A DNA stretch of 17,851 nt, taken from assembly GCA_020849075.1 (NCBI GenBank), contig JADLGZ010000090.1, positions 1-17,851 on the forward strand, given 5' to 3'. Each line of letters starts with the position of its first letter. Position 1 is the first letter of the stretch. A model generated the notes under the pieces. The model was not told the origin of the DNA and did not search any database. It was given only the letters and a program-made list of their open reading frames with translations. Both the position numbers and the translations under genes were made by a program. Source of the DNA: Fimbriimonadaceae bacterium (GTDB lineage Bacteria > Armatimonadota > Fimbriimonadia > Fimbriimonadales > Fimbriimonadaceae). Shown piece after piece: positions 8,201 to 14,611 of the stretch.

Positions 8201-9801
8201 GGGTGCCAACGGGCAACTCGGAGGCCCGTGACCTGCCGCCAAGTTTGAACCTAGATCAAATTGAGCTAAAGGATCGGCAAGTTGCTGCCAGTGGGGCATT
8301 TCAAGCTCAAGGGTTCACCGGTTCCGTACTCTTCCAAGGACCTCTCGCCTCTTTGATGCCGGCACCGAAGGAGGGGCGGAATCCAGGAGAGAAATTCAGC
8401 TTAGAGGCTACAGTCGCACAACGTCAAATCGTGGAGTTCAAGGACCTACTAACGTTTCTTGATTTTGATCGTAGTTCGGGATCCCTCGGCGGCAAAGTCT
8501 CAGCCGTCGGTACGGTTGATGCAGTCAAGCTATCGGGCGGCTTGGGGTTTGGCGGATCACAGGGGAAGCTTGCCTTTACAGGTTACCGAACCGAACTCAT
8601 CAATCCCATTCTTAACCTAGCGTTGCGCGATGACAACCTGGAGTTCACCGCGACAGCTGCTGGGAGCCAAGGTGGATCCTTAAGCGCAAATCTCCGGATT
8701 CCGGGCACGTTACCCACAGGCTCCTTCGAAGAGTGGTTGGCCGCAACTCCCATCACTGGGGAAGTGAATCTCAATGAACTCAAAGTGGACGAAGGTGCTT
8801 CCTCAAAGGGGAATCAAGTCTTAGGAACGTTGGGGACGGTTGCTCGCGAGACGGGTGCGCCCGCTCCAATTCAAATTAGTGGCAACCTGAATTCGCCCCT
8901 TATCGCCGGAAAAGTTCAAGTATCGGGTGCTAACGGTGACATACCTGCGTTCACCCCGCCGGAGCCCGGTCCAAAACCTCCCGTTGATCCAAGATTTGAC
9001 TTGGAGTTTGCATCGGCCAACCCGATAAGCATCCGAACGGTGTCGGCCACGATGATCGCGCAGGCATCGGGTTCCTTGAAGGGAAGCCTTCTGCGCCCAC
9101 AAGCAGAGGGCACATTCTTCGTGGATGGTGGATCACTTCGCCTACCAAATGCCCGAATCAAATTAGATGAGGGCGGGCTTGTTAACTTCCAGATGCGAAC
9201 AAACGCACTGGGGGAAACGACGGTTGAGGTGCCAGTTACGCTTACTGGGAGAACTTCGGTCAGTGCCCGAGGGCCCAGTTCTGGCTACCAACGATATGAC
9301 ATCGAGATTCAGGTGAACGGAGACCTGATGCAACAGGGCGATCTCCAGCTCATTGGACGAAGCGACCCGAATGATCTGACTCAAGAGCAGATCCTTGCGA
9401 TCATTGGGCAACGCGACCTCCTTGAAGCTCTAGCGACCGGCACCCAGAGCGCTCGAGGTGGGGAGTTCCGTGATGCGGTGATTGGGCTCTTGTTACCGAC
9501 AATCAGCGACCGACTTACGGCAGAACTGGCACAGCAACTCGACCTTGATTACATTTCGTTAGATTACAATCCCTTCGAAGGTGCCATCCTGAGCGCGGCA
9601 AAGAGCTTCAACAAGTTCGTCACGCTGGAGGCGCGGCGTGCAATCACCGAGCAACGGTTCCTAGACGCAATTCAATATGAGCTCCGATTGGTTTACCGTG
9701 TTCCAACCAACAATCCCCTCCTTAGTCGGTCCAGATTTGTCATGAGCACGAGTAACCGTGCCGCATGGCGCATCGCTATTGAGTTCTCAACGAAGTTCTA
9801 G
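5263..9801 (+). CDS. TamB/AsmA-like inner-membrane-anchored protein (TamB C-terminal, DUF490 family)
   Basis: The 1512-aa protein has an N-terminal signal-anchor (about residues 8-35: MIAGLGAWTMW, ILLTSWAAMYLW), then a very long beta-rich region of short alternating strands. A Pro-rich hinge follows near 1228-1245 (FTPPEPGPKPPVDP). The C-terminal region has TamB hallmarks, including GDLQLIGRSDPNDLTQEQILAIIG (in two overlapping parts: GDLQLIGRSDP and DLTQEQILAIIG) near 1358-1382, and it ends in a beta-strand with terminal Phe. TamB proteins span the periplasm as a hydrophobic groove, acting with a BamA-type partner in outer-membrane protein assembly or in phospholipid transport; no such partner is in the window. 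The GTG at 5263 is the first start after an in-frame stop and adds the basic MRPIVRIVR expected before a signal anchor. An ATG at 5290 would lose it. The ribosome site is poor (GAGG abuts the start). The role of this member is inferred from the family. Confidence 0.88.
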   Translation: MRPIVRIVRMIAGLGAWTMWAPPILLTSWAAMYLWDFFEYATAPGVPVAFEYDGPKGKVRVRAQSYAIDVTGRRAMATGLEVRSATNTRVVSVAHAVIEQDKNTVTRVHAHDVEAVLERKPNGDFTFNDIMPKAPDTKGPEAAVQVEADNVVLKYIDRTRGIVTLNGRADRMIANGFGSGWLVNGTVSFERVGAILLQVLIGPDNLYEVDLGLRDTEAAPLLPVIERYMGTDERLPFSLKTARLDGKLQLTGAAGAAVRSYGVVRVRAGGLTASDFRAEKLLGSLKLYGERATGAFDAHGSGLELDADRFAFDWSKGPKVYAQGEARLADIAEVPRQWRRGLPHNIAVGAGAFKGEAGWQGNRWQVNGDVTASKLSFSGEQVSGLQLKLAASERSMVGRVDRARWSGASLTGAFNFSPRTGAMDAFLESKAVNLAPLARRTQMPLSGSGNLRVAISSPNGKSQLWVSSSGQARYRLDNGKLISGKYETRLSGTPDRLNLDQAILKGQEGMLAATGNIHLRSKHLDLAVFGGQLRTKVFAPDTDGEAFLSGKVKGTFSNPQFTSVVDIHNLAIGDTKLPWLQLQASGNPARIKFAQIQGQYGFSRINGDIVYETKSGRLTGTFNSPALQLAEFGSGNAAGIVRVRDGRINGTLAKPQISADIEGGTISYSGATLAGLSAKVSASNDLIKVLSGKVEVADGDRTGTVDFSGQYSLNGRSGEVEATWNSLPLRPLAQFDERFAVQGETTGTAKFALNSRGPVSGSVSGTMSEVALNGELVGSGPFEANVKDGQWTATGAIGSLDRFASLDELKSDQKGNLSGKLTSFNVRAEALLRLTRAQWKEAPEDVQRFVASLTGEVDGTLNFSNIDNQFRLQTDDLTVTDLSVNGRAVGNLSASIFRDGPAWQVAKAELSNGAERLSGSGRLHDNGELEFEGEANKVGLSWLNALNPDMTVIPATADASFILNGKSDNPHILASLKVEGVPTGNSEARDLPPSLNLDQIELKDRQVAASGAFQAQGFTGSVLFQGPLASLMPAPKEGRNPGEKFSLEATVAQRQIVEFKDLLTFLDFDRSSGSLGGKVSAVGTVDAVKLSGGLGFGGSQGKLAFTGYRTELINPILNLALRDDNLEFTATAAGSQGGSLSANLRIPGTLPTGSFEEWLAATPITGEVNLNELKVDEGASSKGNQVLGTLGTVARETGAPAPIQISGNLNSPLIAGKVQVSGANGDIPAFTPPEPGPKPPVDPRFDLEFASANPISIRTVSATMIAQASGSLKGSLLRPQAEGTFFVDGGSLRLPNARIKLDEGGLVNFQMRTNALGETTVEVPVTLTGRTSVSARGPSSGYQRYDIEIQVNGDLMQQGDLQLIGRSDPNDLTQEQILAIIGQRDLLEALATGTQSARGGEFRDAVIGLLLPTISDRLTAELAQQLDLDYISLDYNPFEGAILSAAKSFNKFVTLEARRAITEQRFLDAIQYELRLVYRVPTNNPLLSRSRFVMSTSNRAAWRIAIEFSTKF

Positions 9802-9855
9802 CGTCGGTCACCTGAAGGCCCGGTCTCATTCATCCGGTACTGATTCCGAAACAAG

Positions 9856-9861
9856 TACAAT
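9856..9861 (+). promoter_or_regulatory. Putative -10 element upstream of the YvlD-like gene
   Basis: TACAAT, inside the decamer GTACAATCTC that is identical to the one before lipA, ends 16 nt before the ATG at 9878. No clear -35 is seen. It lies in the only gap (76 nt) between the TamB-like gene and the downstream run, so it probably starts transcription of the yvlD-like, yvcK, gmk and lgt group. Confidence 0.4.
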
Positions 9862-9877
9862 CTCCGGTGCCTAGGCG

Positions 9878-10252
9878 ATGAAAAATCTCTTGCTTAAATG
9901 GTTGGCTCTCACCATTGCCGTTGTCATTGCCGCGATAATCCTGCCCGGATTTGATGCGAATACCAGTGAGACTAAGAATATTGTGCCCCTCTTCCTTGGC
10001 AGCGCGGTCCTTGCCGTGGTGAACATGTTCGTGGGTGGATTTTTAAAGCTGATCGCTAAGCCTGTTAATTGCCTCACTCTAGGGCTGGCGGCGCTAGTCA
10101 TCAATGCCCTGATGCTGTGGTGGGTTGGCACGATGGGGTTTGGCTTCAAGGTGGATGGCTTCTTGCCCGCCTTCCTAGGCAGCCTCATTGTCTCTGCCGT
10201 TAATGGGGTCCTTGGCGGCATCCTTCTGCCTGATAAGGAGCGCAAGGACTAG
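9878..10252 (+). CDS. Four-helix membrane protein, YvlD / phage-holin-4-like family
   Basis: The 124-aa integral membrane protein has four predicted helices: about 4-24, 35-57, 65-86 and 95-117. The loop motif KPVNCLTLGL at 61-70 corresponds to the P-x-N-x-LTLGL signature of this family, in which Bacillus YvlD and annotated 'phage holin family' proteins fall. Despite the name, chromosomal members of this family are not evidence of a prophage, and no other phage gene is present here. The molecular function is unknown; an envelope role is suggested by membrane location and by neighbours such as lgt. The stop codon abuts the yvcK ATG with zero spacing, so the two are almost surely one transcript. 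There is no Shine-Dalgarno before the ATG, consistent with the short leader implied by the upstream TACAAT. Confidence 0.85.
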   Translation: MKNLLLKWLALTIAVVIAAIILPGFDANTSETKNIVPLFLGSAVLAVVNMFVGGFLKLIAKPVNCLTLGLAALVINALMLWWVGTMGFGFKVDGFLPAFLGSLIVSAVNGVLGGILLPDKERKD

Positions 10253-11560
10253 ATGTTCAATCGGCGGAAGTTGCGACGCGCCCTTGCGCCAACCGCCGAT
10301 CTCGGAGGATCCATTGTCGCCGCCACACTGGGCTTGGCTCTGCTCATTGGCGGTTTGACTTTAAGTTTTCGCACAGTGGCCACCCCTGTTCTGGCTTGGG
10401 TGAAAGCTGCGTGGTTCACCTTTGTTCACAGCTTTGGAGTGACGAGTGCGGAGTACGCCAATCACCTACTGGGCGGGGCCTTGCTCATCCTGGGTTTTGT
10501 GCTTACGTACGTGGGCATTCGTTCAATAATGGCCCGCCTATTCCGGACCCTGTCGCCAGGAGCGGCTGGATCTGTCGGGGCACTTTATGTTCGCAAACAA
10601 CAATTAGCTCAGGGGCCAAAAATCGTTTGTTTGGGGGGTGGAACTGGGCTTTCGACCCTTTTGCGTGGCCTCAAGAACTATAGTTCGAACATCACCGCCG
10701 TTGTTACGGTAACGGATGATGGCGGGTCCAGCGGTCGCTTGAGCGAAGAACTCGGCATTATTCCGCCTGGCGATTTGCGAAACTGCCTAGTCGCCCTTGC
10801 CGATGCGGAAAAGCTCATGACCGATCTTTTCCAGTATCGCTTTAAGGGAAAGCGCGGATCGCTGAGTGGCCACAGTTTAGGCAATCTCCTGATCGCAGGA
10901 CTTATCGAACAGTGTGGTGGTGACTTTGAGCGTGCCCTAAATATGGCAAGCGAAGTCTTGGCGATTCGCGGTCGGGTCATGCCATCAACATTAGAGCGAG
11001 TTCGACTCAAAGCGCTTTTGGAGGACGGTAAGGAAGTCTTTGGTGAAACCAACATTGCGGCCTCCGGGGGGCGGATCCGGCGGATTTTCATGGAGCCAAA
11101 TAATGCCCACGCCTTCCCCGATGCCATCGAGGCGATTCGCGAAGCAGAACTGGTTGTCATGGGGCCGGGAAGCGTCTATTCGAGTGTTATCCCGAACCTG
11201 CTGGTGCCGGGAATACCGGAAGCTATTCGGGATAGCCGGGCAACCAAGGCCTACATTTGCAATGTGATGACGCAACCGGGCGAGAGCGATTCATTCACGG
11301 CCGCCGAGCATGTGCTAGCCATTGAGGCAAATGTTAGCCACCGCTTGTTTGATTTCGTACTTGTGAACAACCAACTTCCCTCATCGAACACGCTCGAAAA
11401 GTATCGCGACAAAGATCAATATCCCGTAGAAGCGGATGTTGACCGAATTCGATCAATGGGATTTGGTATTGTCCGTGGCGAGTTTATGAGTGAGTCAGAC
11501 TATGTGCGCCATGATCCGTCTCGCATGGCAGAAGCCTTGATCAAACTGTTAAACCGATGA
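10253..11560 (+). CDS. yvcK: Gluconeogenesis factor YvcK (CofD-like) with N-terminal membrane segments
   Basis: The 435-aa protein has two N-terminal hydrophobic segments (about 17-38 and 71-93), then a cytoplasmic CofD/YvcK domain from about 122. Diagnostic motifs are LGGGTGLSTLL (127-137), VTDDGGSSGRL (153-163) and PPGDLRNCLVAL (171-182). In Bacillus, YvcK binds UDP-sugars and is needed for growth on gluconeogenic carbon and for normal cell-wall synthesis, probably by regulating precursor enzymes such as GlmS. The CofD resemblance does not imply coenzyme F420 synthesis. In Firmicutes and Actinobacteria the gene usually sits between rapZ and whiA; neither is here. Its start directly follows the preceding stop, with AGGA 4 nt upstream. 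Its last four bases (ATGA) overlap the gmk start, indicating coupling. The membrane extension would place the UDP-sugar sensor at the inner membrane, which is inference. Confidence 0.93.
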   Translation: MFNRRKLRRALAPTADLGGSIVAATLGLALLIGGLTLSFRTVATPVLAWVKAAWFTFVHSFGVTSAEYANHLLGGALLILGFVLTYVGIRSIMARLFRTLSPGAAGSVGALYVRKQQLAQGPKIVCLGGGTGLSTLLRGLKNYSSNITAVVTVTDDGGSSGRLSEELGIIPPGDLRNCLVALADAEKLMTDLFQYRFKGKRGSLSGHSLGNLLIAGLIEQCGGDFERALNMASEVLAIRGRVMPSTLERVRLKALLEDGKEVFGETNIAASGGRIRRIFMEPNNAHAFPDAIEAIREAELVVMGPGSVYSSVIPNLLVPGIPEAIRDSRATKAYICNVMTQPGESDSFTAAEHVLAIEANVSHRLFDFVLVNNQLPSSNTLEKYRDKDQYPVEADVDRIRSMGFGIVRGEFMSESDYVRHDPSRMAEALIKLLNR

Positions 11561-12114
11561 GCTTTGATCCTGCCCGCGTCATGATTCTCAGCGGCCCAAG
11601 CGGGGTCGGGAAAGACAGCGTGCTAGATAGGTGGATGGAACGGAATCCCAAAGTTGAGAGGGTGATTGCAGTCACCACGCGTGCTCCGCGGGAGGGGGAG
11701 GTTGACGGTACTAGCTATCACTTTGTTAGTCAGGCTGAGTTTGATCGTGCTAGGGCTAGCGGCCAATTCCTAGAGGCCAAAAATGTTCACGGGAACTGGT
11801 ATGCGACCCCGATGGCTGGTGTTGAGGCCATCCTGAAATGTGATGGTATCGCCATTCTGAAGATTGATGTCCAAGGTGCGCGAGAGATTGTGGCCAAACA
11901 CCCCGACGTTCTCACTGTATTTCTGTTGCCGCCCTCGATGGAGGAGTTGGAGCGGCGTATCCGGGGTAGGCAAACCGATCAAGACTCCAGTATCGTAGTT
12001 CGCCTCAAGAATGCCAAGGACGAAATTTGTGCTTCAAGCTTCTACAAACATAGATTGGTGAACGATGACCTTGAAAAGGTTGTTGATCAATTGGAAGCGA
12101 TAGTAACCCACTGA
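11557..12114 (+). CDS. gmk: Guanylate kinase
   Basis: This cytoplasmic enzyme phosphorylates GMP to GDP with ATP, essential for GTP and dGTP supply. The 185-aa length is close to typical. The P-loop GPSGVGK is at residues 13-19. The GMP-binding segment TTRAPREGEVDGTSYHF is at 40-56. FLEAKNVHGNWYATP (71-85) aligns with the FLE...GNYYGT region of known Gmk, followed by IDVQGARE (103-110) and the lid RRIRGRQTD. The residue after the P-loop lysine is Asp rather than Ser/Thr. PhnN kinases also have this feature, but the GMP-binding motifs make Gmk the clear call. It overlaps yvcK by 4 nt (ATGA) and lacks its own Shine-Dalgarno, so reinitiation after yvcK is likely. Lgt follows after 17 nt. Confidence 0.95.
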   Translation: MSFDPARVMILSGPSGVGKDSVLDRWMERNPKVERVIAVTTRAPREGEVDGTSYHFVSQAEFDRARASGQFLEAKNVHGNWYATPMAGVEAILKCDGIAILKIDVQGAREIVAKHPDVLTVFLLPPSMEELERRIRGRQTDQDSSIVVRLKNAKDEICASSFYKHRLVNDDLEKVVDQLEAIVTH

Positions 12115-12131
12115 GATTCTCCCAACCGAAC

Positions 12132-12926
12132 ATGCACCCAATCCTCTTTCACATAGGCAACTTCCCGGTCCGTAGCTTCGGGGTGATGCTGATGATCGCA
12201 TTCCTAGTTGCGATTATCATCGCGACCAAGCGAGCACCAAGGTTTGGTCTGACACCCCTCCAGATCCAAGACGGGGCCGTCTGGATCATCATTTTGGGGG
12301 TTCTGTTTGCACGAATCACCTTCATTGCCCAAGAATGGGGGACCTACCAGGGGAGGCCCCAAGAAATCTTCAAACTCCAGATGGATGGGCTGACCAGCTT
12401 TGGTGGTTTGTTTGGAGGCGCCTTAGGTGTCCTGATCTATTCAAAGCTAAAGCACTTCCACCCCTTACAACTACTTGACACGATAGGCGTACCAATGTTA
12501 GTCGCGAGCGCCATTGGTCGGATTGGGTGCTTGTTGAATGGGTGTTGTTACGGGCACGCCTGTCTAACTTCACCGCCGGGGGTTGTCCTGCACGACGCCC
12601 ACGGCGGGATACTGCGGGGTCCCCATGGGGAAGGCTTCTTCCTGCCGGCTCAGCTAATTGACTCTGCGCTCGCACTCGCTGGAGCCATCGTGATCTCGCG
12701 GTTGGAGCGGCGCCCCAGTTGGCCACGAGGGCTCACGGTTGGGCTCACATTTGTTGCCTATGGCTTCGCTCGCTTCATCTACGAGTACTTCCGGGCGGGG
12801 TCAAGTTCGGTATTGTTTCCGAATTCGCCCGTTACTCACGCTCAACTAGCTGCATTTGCCCTTGCCTTGGTTGGTACTGGGATTTCGCTCTGGGCAAGGC
12901 GTCGCCCAATAGTTAAGGTATCCTAG
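12132..12926 (+). CDS. lgt: Prolipoprotein diacylglyceryl transferase Lgt
   Basis: This inner-membrane enzyme transfers diacylglyceryl from phosphatidylglycerol to the lipobox cysteine of prolipoproteins, the first step of lipoprotein maturation. At 264 aa it has the usual size and about seven hydrophobic segments. The Lgt signature is visible as GRIGCLLNGCCYG at 129-141, whose arginine matches the essential Arg143 of E. coli. The periplasmic GGL segment is at 89-96 (SFGGLFGG, with Phe where E. coli has His). A late ARFIYEYFRAG stretch (213-223) matches the conserved C-terminal Arg region. The Cys-rich signature (GCCYG rather than GELWG) is a variant common outside Proteobacteria. It is last in the run from 9878. 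The -10 of the next gene overlaps its stop codon. Confidence 0.96.
   Translation: MHPILFHIGNFPVRSFGVMLMIAFLVAIIIATKRAPRFGLTPLQIQDGAVWIIILGVLFARITFIAQEWGTYQGRPQEIFKLQMDGLTSFGGLFGGALGVLIYSKLKHFHPLQLLDTIGVPMLVASAIGRIGCLLNGCCYGHACLTSPPGVVLHDAHGGILRGPHGEGFFLPAQLIDSALALAGAIVISRLERRPSWPRGLTVGLTFVAYGFARFIYEYFRAGSSSVLFPNSPVTHAQLAAFALALVGTGISLWARRRPIVKVS
12919..12924 (+). promoter_or_regulatory. Putative -10 element of the small basic protein gene
   Basis: TATCCT ends 10 nt before the ATG at 12935, the same spacing as lipA's TACAAT, and lies inside the end of lgt. No -35 box or Shine-Dalgarno is evident, so a near-leaderless transcript is likely. Confidence 0.35.
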
Positions 12927-12934
12927 CCCAACAA

Positions 12935-13141
12935 ATGCGAGTACGAAATAAAGAACTGCGAAACAAGTGGCATCGCAAAGAGCAGAAGATCAAGGAGTTG
13001 ATCAAGGAGGCGAAGGCAGGCGGCAAGAAGGAGAAGCCAGTGAAGGCGGAAAAACCGGTAGCCGCTAAGAAGCCCGCCGCACCGAAGAAGCCCGCGGCCA
13101 AGAAAGCTCCCGCGAAGAAAGCAGCAGAAGCCGGCGAATAA
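12935..13141 (+). CDS. Small Lys/Ala/Pro-rich basic protein, function unknown
   Basis: The 68-aa protein has two parts. Residues 1-30 are highly charged and probably helical (MRVRNKELRNKWHRKEQKI then KELIKEAKAGG). Residues 31-66 are low-complexity repeats of KKPAA, KKPAAP and KKAPAKKAA type, resembling the C-terminal tails of histone H1-like bacterial proteins such as AlgP/HctB-type sequences. The strongly positive charge suggests binding to DNA, RNA or the ribosome; that is inference from composition alone, and no family is recognised with confidence. It begins 8 nt after the lgt stop, has its own candidate -10, and ends 16 nt before a strong terminator. It therefore looks like a real unit that can be made independently or as the tail of the lgt transcript. 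A long hydrophobic reading frame on the opposite strand is only the antisense image of its Lys/Ala codons. Confidence 0.72.
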   Translation: MRVRNKELRNKWHRKEQKIKELIKEAKAGGKKEKPVKAEKPVAAKKPAAPKKPAAKKAPAKKAAEAGE

Positions 13142-13157
13142 TTCATTCGCTCAATTG

Positions 13158-13195
13158 AAAAAGCGGCGCGAGGTTTAGCCAAGCGCCGCTTTTTT
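13158..13195 (+). terminator. Intrinsic (rho-independent) terminator
   Basis: The stem is GCGGCGC (13163-13169) paired with GCGCCGC (13183-13189). It extends by five A:T pairs (A-run from 13158, T-run from 13190) around a 13-nt loop and is followed by TTTTTT. The A-run on the 5' side means it could also act on the minus strand. It closes the yvcK-gmk-lgt-small basic protein unit and insulates the pilus operon. Confidence 0.93.
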
Positions 13196-13304
13196 GTGCA
13201 TGACGGCCAAACCTGAAACGGAGATTAGAGACTGTGGTTCAAGAACTTGCCCTTAAGTTTCTGGTTTGACATCCCGAACATCTACCTGGGTCCCATGTGG
13301 ATTC

Positions 13305-13308
13305 GGAG
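13305..13308 (+). promoter_or_regulatory. Ribosome binding site choosing the start of the ORF before pilM
   Basis: GGAG lies 7 nt before the ATG at 13316. The in-frame alternatives (TTG 13247, ATG 13295) have no comparable site, so 13316 is preferred. Confidence 0.45.
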
Positions 13309-13315
13309 TTTTACG

Positions 13316-13531
13316 ATGGTCAAATCGGCCCAATCAATAGAAATCTCCAGTAGGGAGAATGTGCAATTTCGGGAACTCAGCAATGAGGTGAACGAAATCG
13401 TAGAGGCAGGGGCGCTGAAGGCGGCCCGCGCTTTCGAAGATTGGCGGTCGGTCCTTGAATGGTCTCGATTTACTCGGGACTTGAACCAGGCGTACCTCCG
13501 GTCCCACGCGCAGGAAGGAACACGATGTTAG
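13316..13531 (+). CDS. Small hypothetical protein at the head of the pilus operon
   Basis: The 71-aa ORF (from MVKSAQSIEISS) is not recognised. It has no signal peptide or membrane segment. Most of it appears helical and amphipathic (VQFRELSNEVNEIVEAG, then a Trp/Arg-rich part EDWRSVLEWSRFTRDLNQAY), so a small cytoplasmic binding protein is plausible. Support for being real: a GGAG ribosome site with good spacing, an open frame that continues upstream to a TTG at 13247, and a stop that overlaps the pilM start by 7 nt (ATGTTAG), a typical coupled arrangement. Against: it is short and carries the pilM ribosome site within its last codons, so some of its sequence may be constrained for that reason. 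If real, its position suggests a role linked to PilM or to control of the operon. Confidence 0.55.
   Translation: MVKSAQSIEISSRENVQFRELSNEVNEIVEAGALKAARAFEDWRSVLEWSRFTRDLNQAYLRSHAQEGTRC
13512..13518 (+). promoter_or_regulatory. Ribosome binding site of pilM
   Basis: AGGAAGG precedes the ATG at 13525 by 6 nt. It decides that pilM starts at 13525 (MLGKKSFVGVDFG) rather than at the upstream in-frame ATG at 13459, whose 22-residue extension has no family resemblance. Confidence 0.75.
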
Positions 13532-14601
13532 GCAAAAAGAGTTTCGTCGGGGTGGATTTTGGCCACCACACGATCAAAGCAGCGTTCGCAGAGCGATCTG
13601 CCCAAGGTTGGAAGATCACCAAGGCAGGCTGGGTGCCAACCCCGCCTGATTGCATCAAAGAGGGCATTCTCATTAGTCCAGAACCCGTTGCGGCGGCCCT
13701 CAAAGCCTTGTTGCGCCACACTGGTATCACCGCCAAGAGCGCCGTTCTCAGTGTGCAAGGTAGCACGGTCGTGGTTCGTACCGTGCGCATGCCCAAGATG
13801 GCCGAGAGCGTTTTGCGCAAGTCCATTCGGTTTGAGGCGGGTCGCTATGTGCCTACGTCCGTGGAAGAGGCCTTCATCGAGTTTGAAATTCTAGGTGACG
13901 CCGAGGATGGTCAAATGGATGTCTTGATCGTTGCGGCTCCGAAGGACTTTGTTGAAAGCCGGGTCGCCGCGGCTCAGATGGCGGGCCTTGAAGTCGACAC
14001 CGTAGACGTCAGCCCATTTGCTGCGTACCGCTCGCTTGTTGAAACTGATGACACCAAGGCGTGGGAGCACGAGACCTTCGCTCTTATTGACCTAGGTTCA
14101 GGTGCAAACACCGTGAGCGTGATCACCGAAGGGCAGTTTGCCATGACCCGTACGATAACCAATGGTCACGGGGCGGCACTCACCGAGGCGTTGCGCACCT
14201 TCTTCGACCTCTCACCTGAGGACGCCGAGGCTGGCAAGACAGCCCTTGATGTCAAGGAATTGCTGGATGAGGAACCGCAGGAGAATCCGCCATTGAGGGT
14301 CCTGCACCCATACCTAGACGAGCTGGTGCGCGAAATCCGCCGATCGCTCAATTACTACGAATCGCAAGCAGTAGATGGTCAGGCTCCGAAGCCGATCAAG
14401 TCCATTGTTCTGACGGGTGGCGGAGCCAAGCTCACTGGAATAGGTGACTACCTCGGCAGTAAGTTGGGGTTGTCCGTAACCACGATGGGAGCATTCGAGA
14501 ATCCGAGGGTTATCAATCAGACCCCTCACGACTTTGGCGCAGGCCATGAGTTCAGCGTGGTCGCTGGCTTGGCCATGCGACCTACCATGAAGGCAGCATA
14601 A
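13525..14601 (+). CDS. pilM: Type IV pilus assembly protein PilM, actin-like ATPase
   Basis: PilM is a cytoplasmic FtsA/actin-fold protein that binds the N-terminal tail of PilN and connects the pilus alignment complex to the motor ATPases. The 358-aa sequence begins with the phosphate-1 motif VGVDFGHHTIK (8-18). It then has the SHS2-like insertion with RMPKMAESVLRKSIRFEA, the phosphate-2 motif LIDLGSGANTVSV (from about 186) and the adenosine motif VLTGGGAKLTGIG (from about 295). All belong to the PilM/FtsA group. The start at 13525 follows an AGGAAGG site and matches the family N-terminus. It overlaps the small upstream ORF by 7 nt and is followed by pilN after 10 nt. Confidence 0.95.
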   Translation: MLGKKSFVGVDFGHHTIKAAFAERSAQGWKITKAGWVPTPPDCIKEGILISPEPVAAALKALLRHTGITAKSAVLSVQGSTVVVRTVRMPKMAESVLRKSIRFEAGRYVPTSVEEAFIEFEILGDAEDGQMDVLIVAAPKDFVESRVAAAQMAGLEVDTVDVSPFAAYRSLVETDDTKAWEHETFALIDLGSGANTVSVITEGQFAMTRTITNGHGAALTEALRTFFDLSPEDAEAGKTALDVKELLDEEPQENPPLRVLHPYLDELVREIRRSLNYYESQAVDGQAPKPIKSIVLTGGGAKLTGIGDYLGSKLGLSVTTMGAFENPRVINQTPHDFGAGHEFSVVAGLAMRPTMKAA

Positions 14602-14611
14602 GAGGAAGACA

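Noticed and set aside
9802..9877. Possible terminator after the TamB-like gene
   Set aside because: Only short imperfect repeats (CCGGTAC and GTAC/CCGG fragments) occur, with no stable stem plus T-run.
9878..10252. Possible prophage holin
   Set aside because: The family name includes 'phage holin', but the neighbours are housekeeping genes and no endolysin, integrase or structural phage gene is present.
10253..11560. CofD (F420 biosynthesis 2-phospho-L-lactate transferase)
   Set aside because: The motifs fit the YvcK branch, and no other F420 biosynthesis gene is in the window.
12913..13182. A minus-strand 89-codon frame with a hydrophobic, membrane-like translation
   Set aside because: It is the antisense image of the Lys/Ala-rich gene: Lys and Ala codons read backwards give Phe, Leu, Gly and Ala. 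It also runs into the terminator stem.
13266..13271. A perfect TTGACA -35 hexamer upstream of the pilus operon
   Set aside because: No acceptable -10 lies 15-19 nt downstream, so it cannot be called a promoter on sequence alone, although the pilus operon must start somewhere between 13196 and 13315.
13459..13524. A 22-residue N-terminal extension of pilM from an upstream ATG
   Set aside because: The PilM family begins at about MLGKKSFVGVDFG, and a good AGGAAGG site precedes 13525; the extension has no ribosome site.
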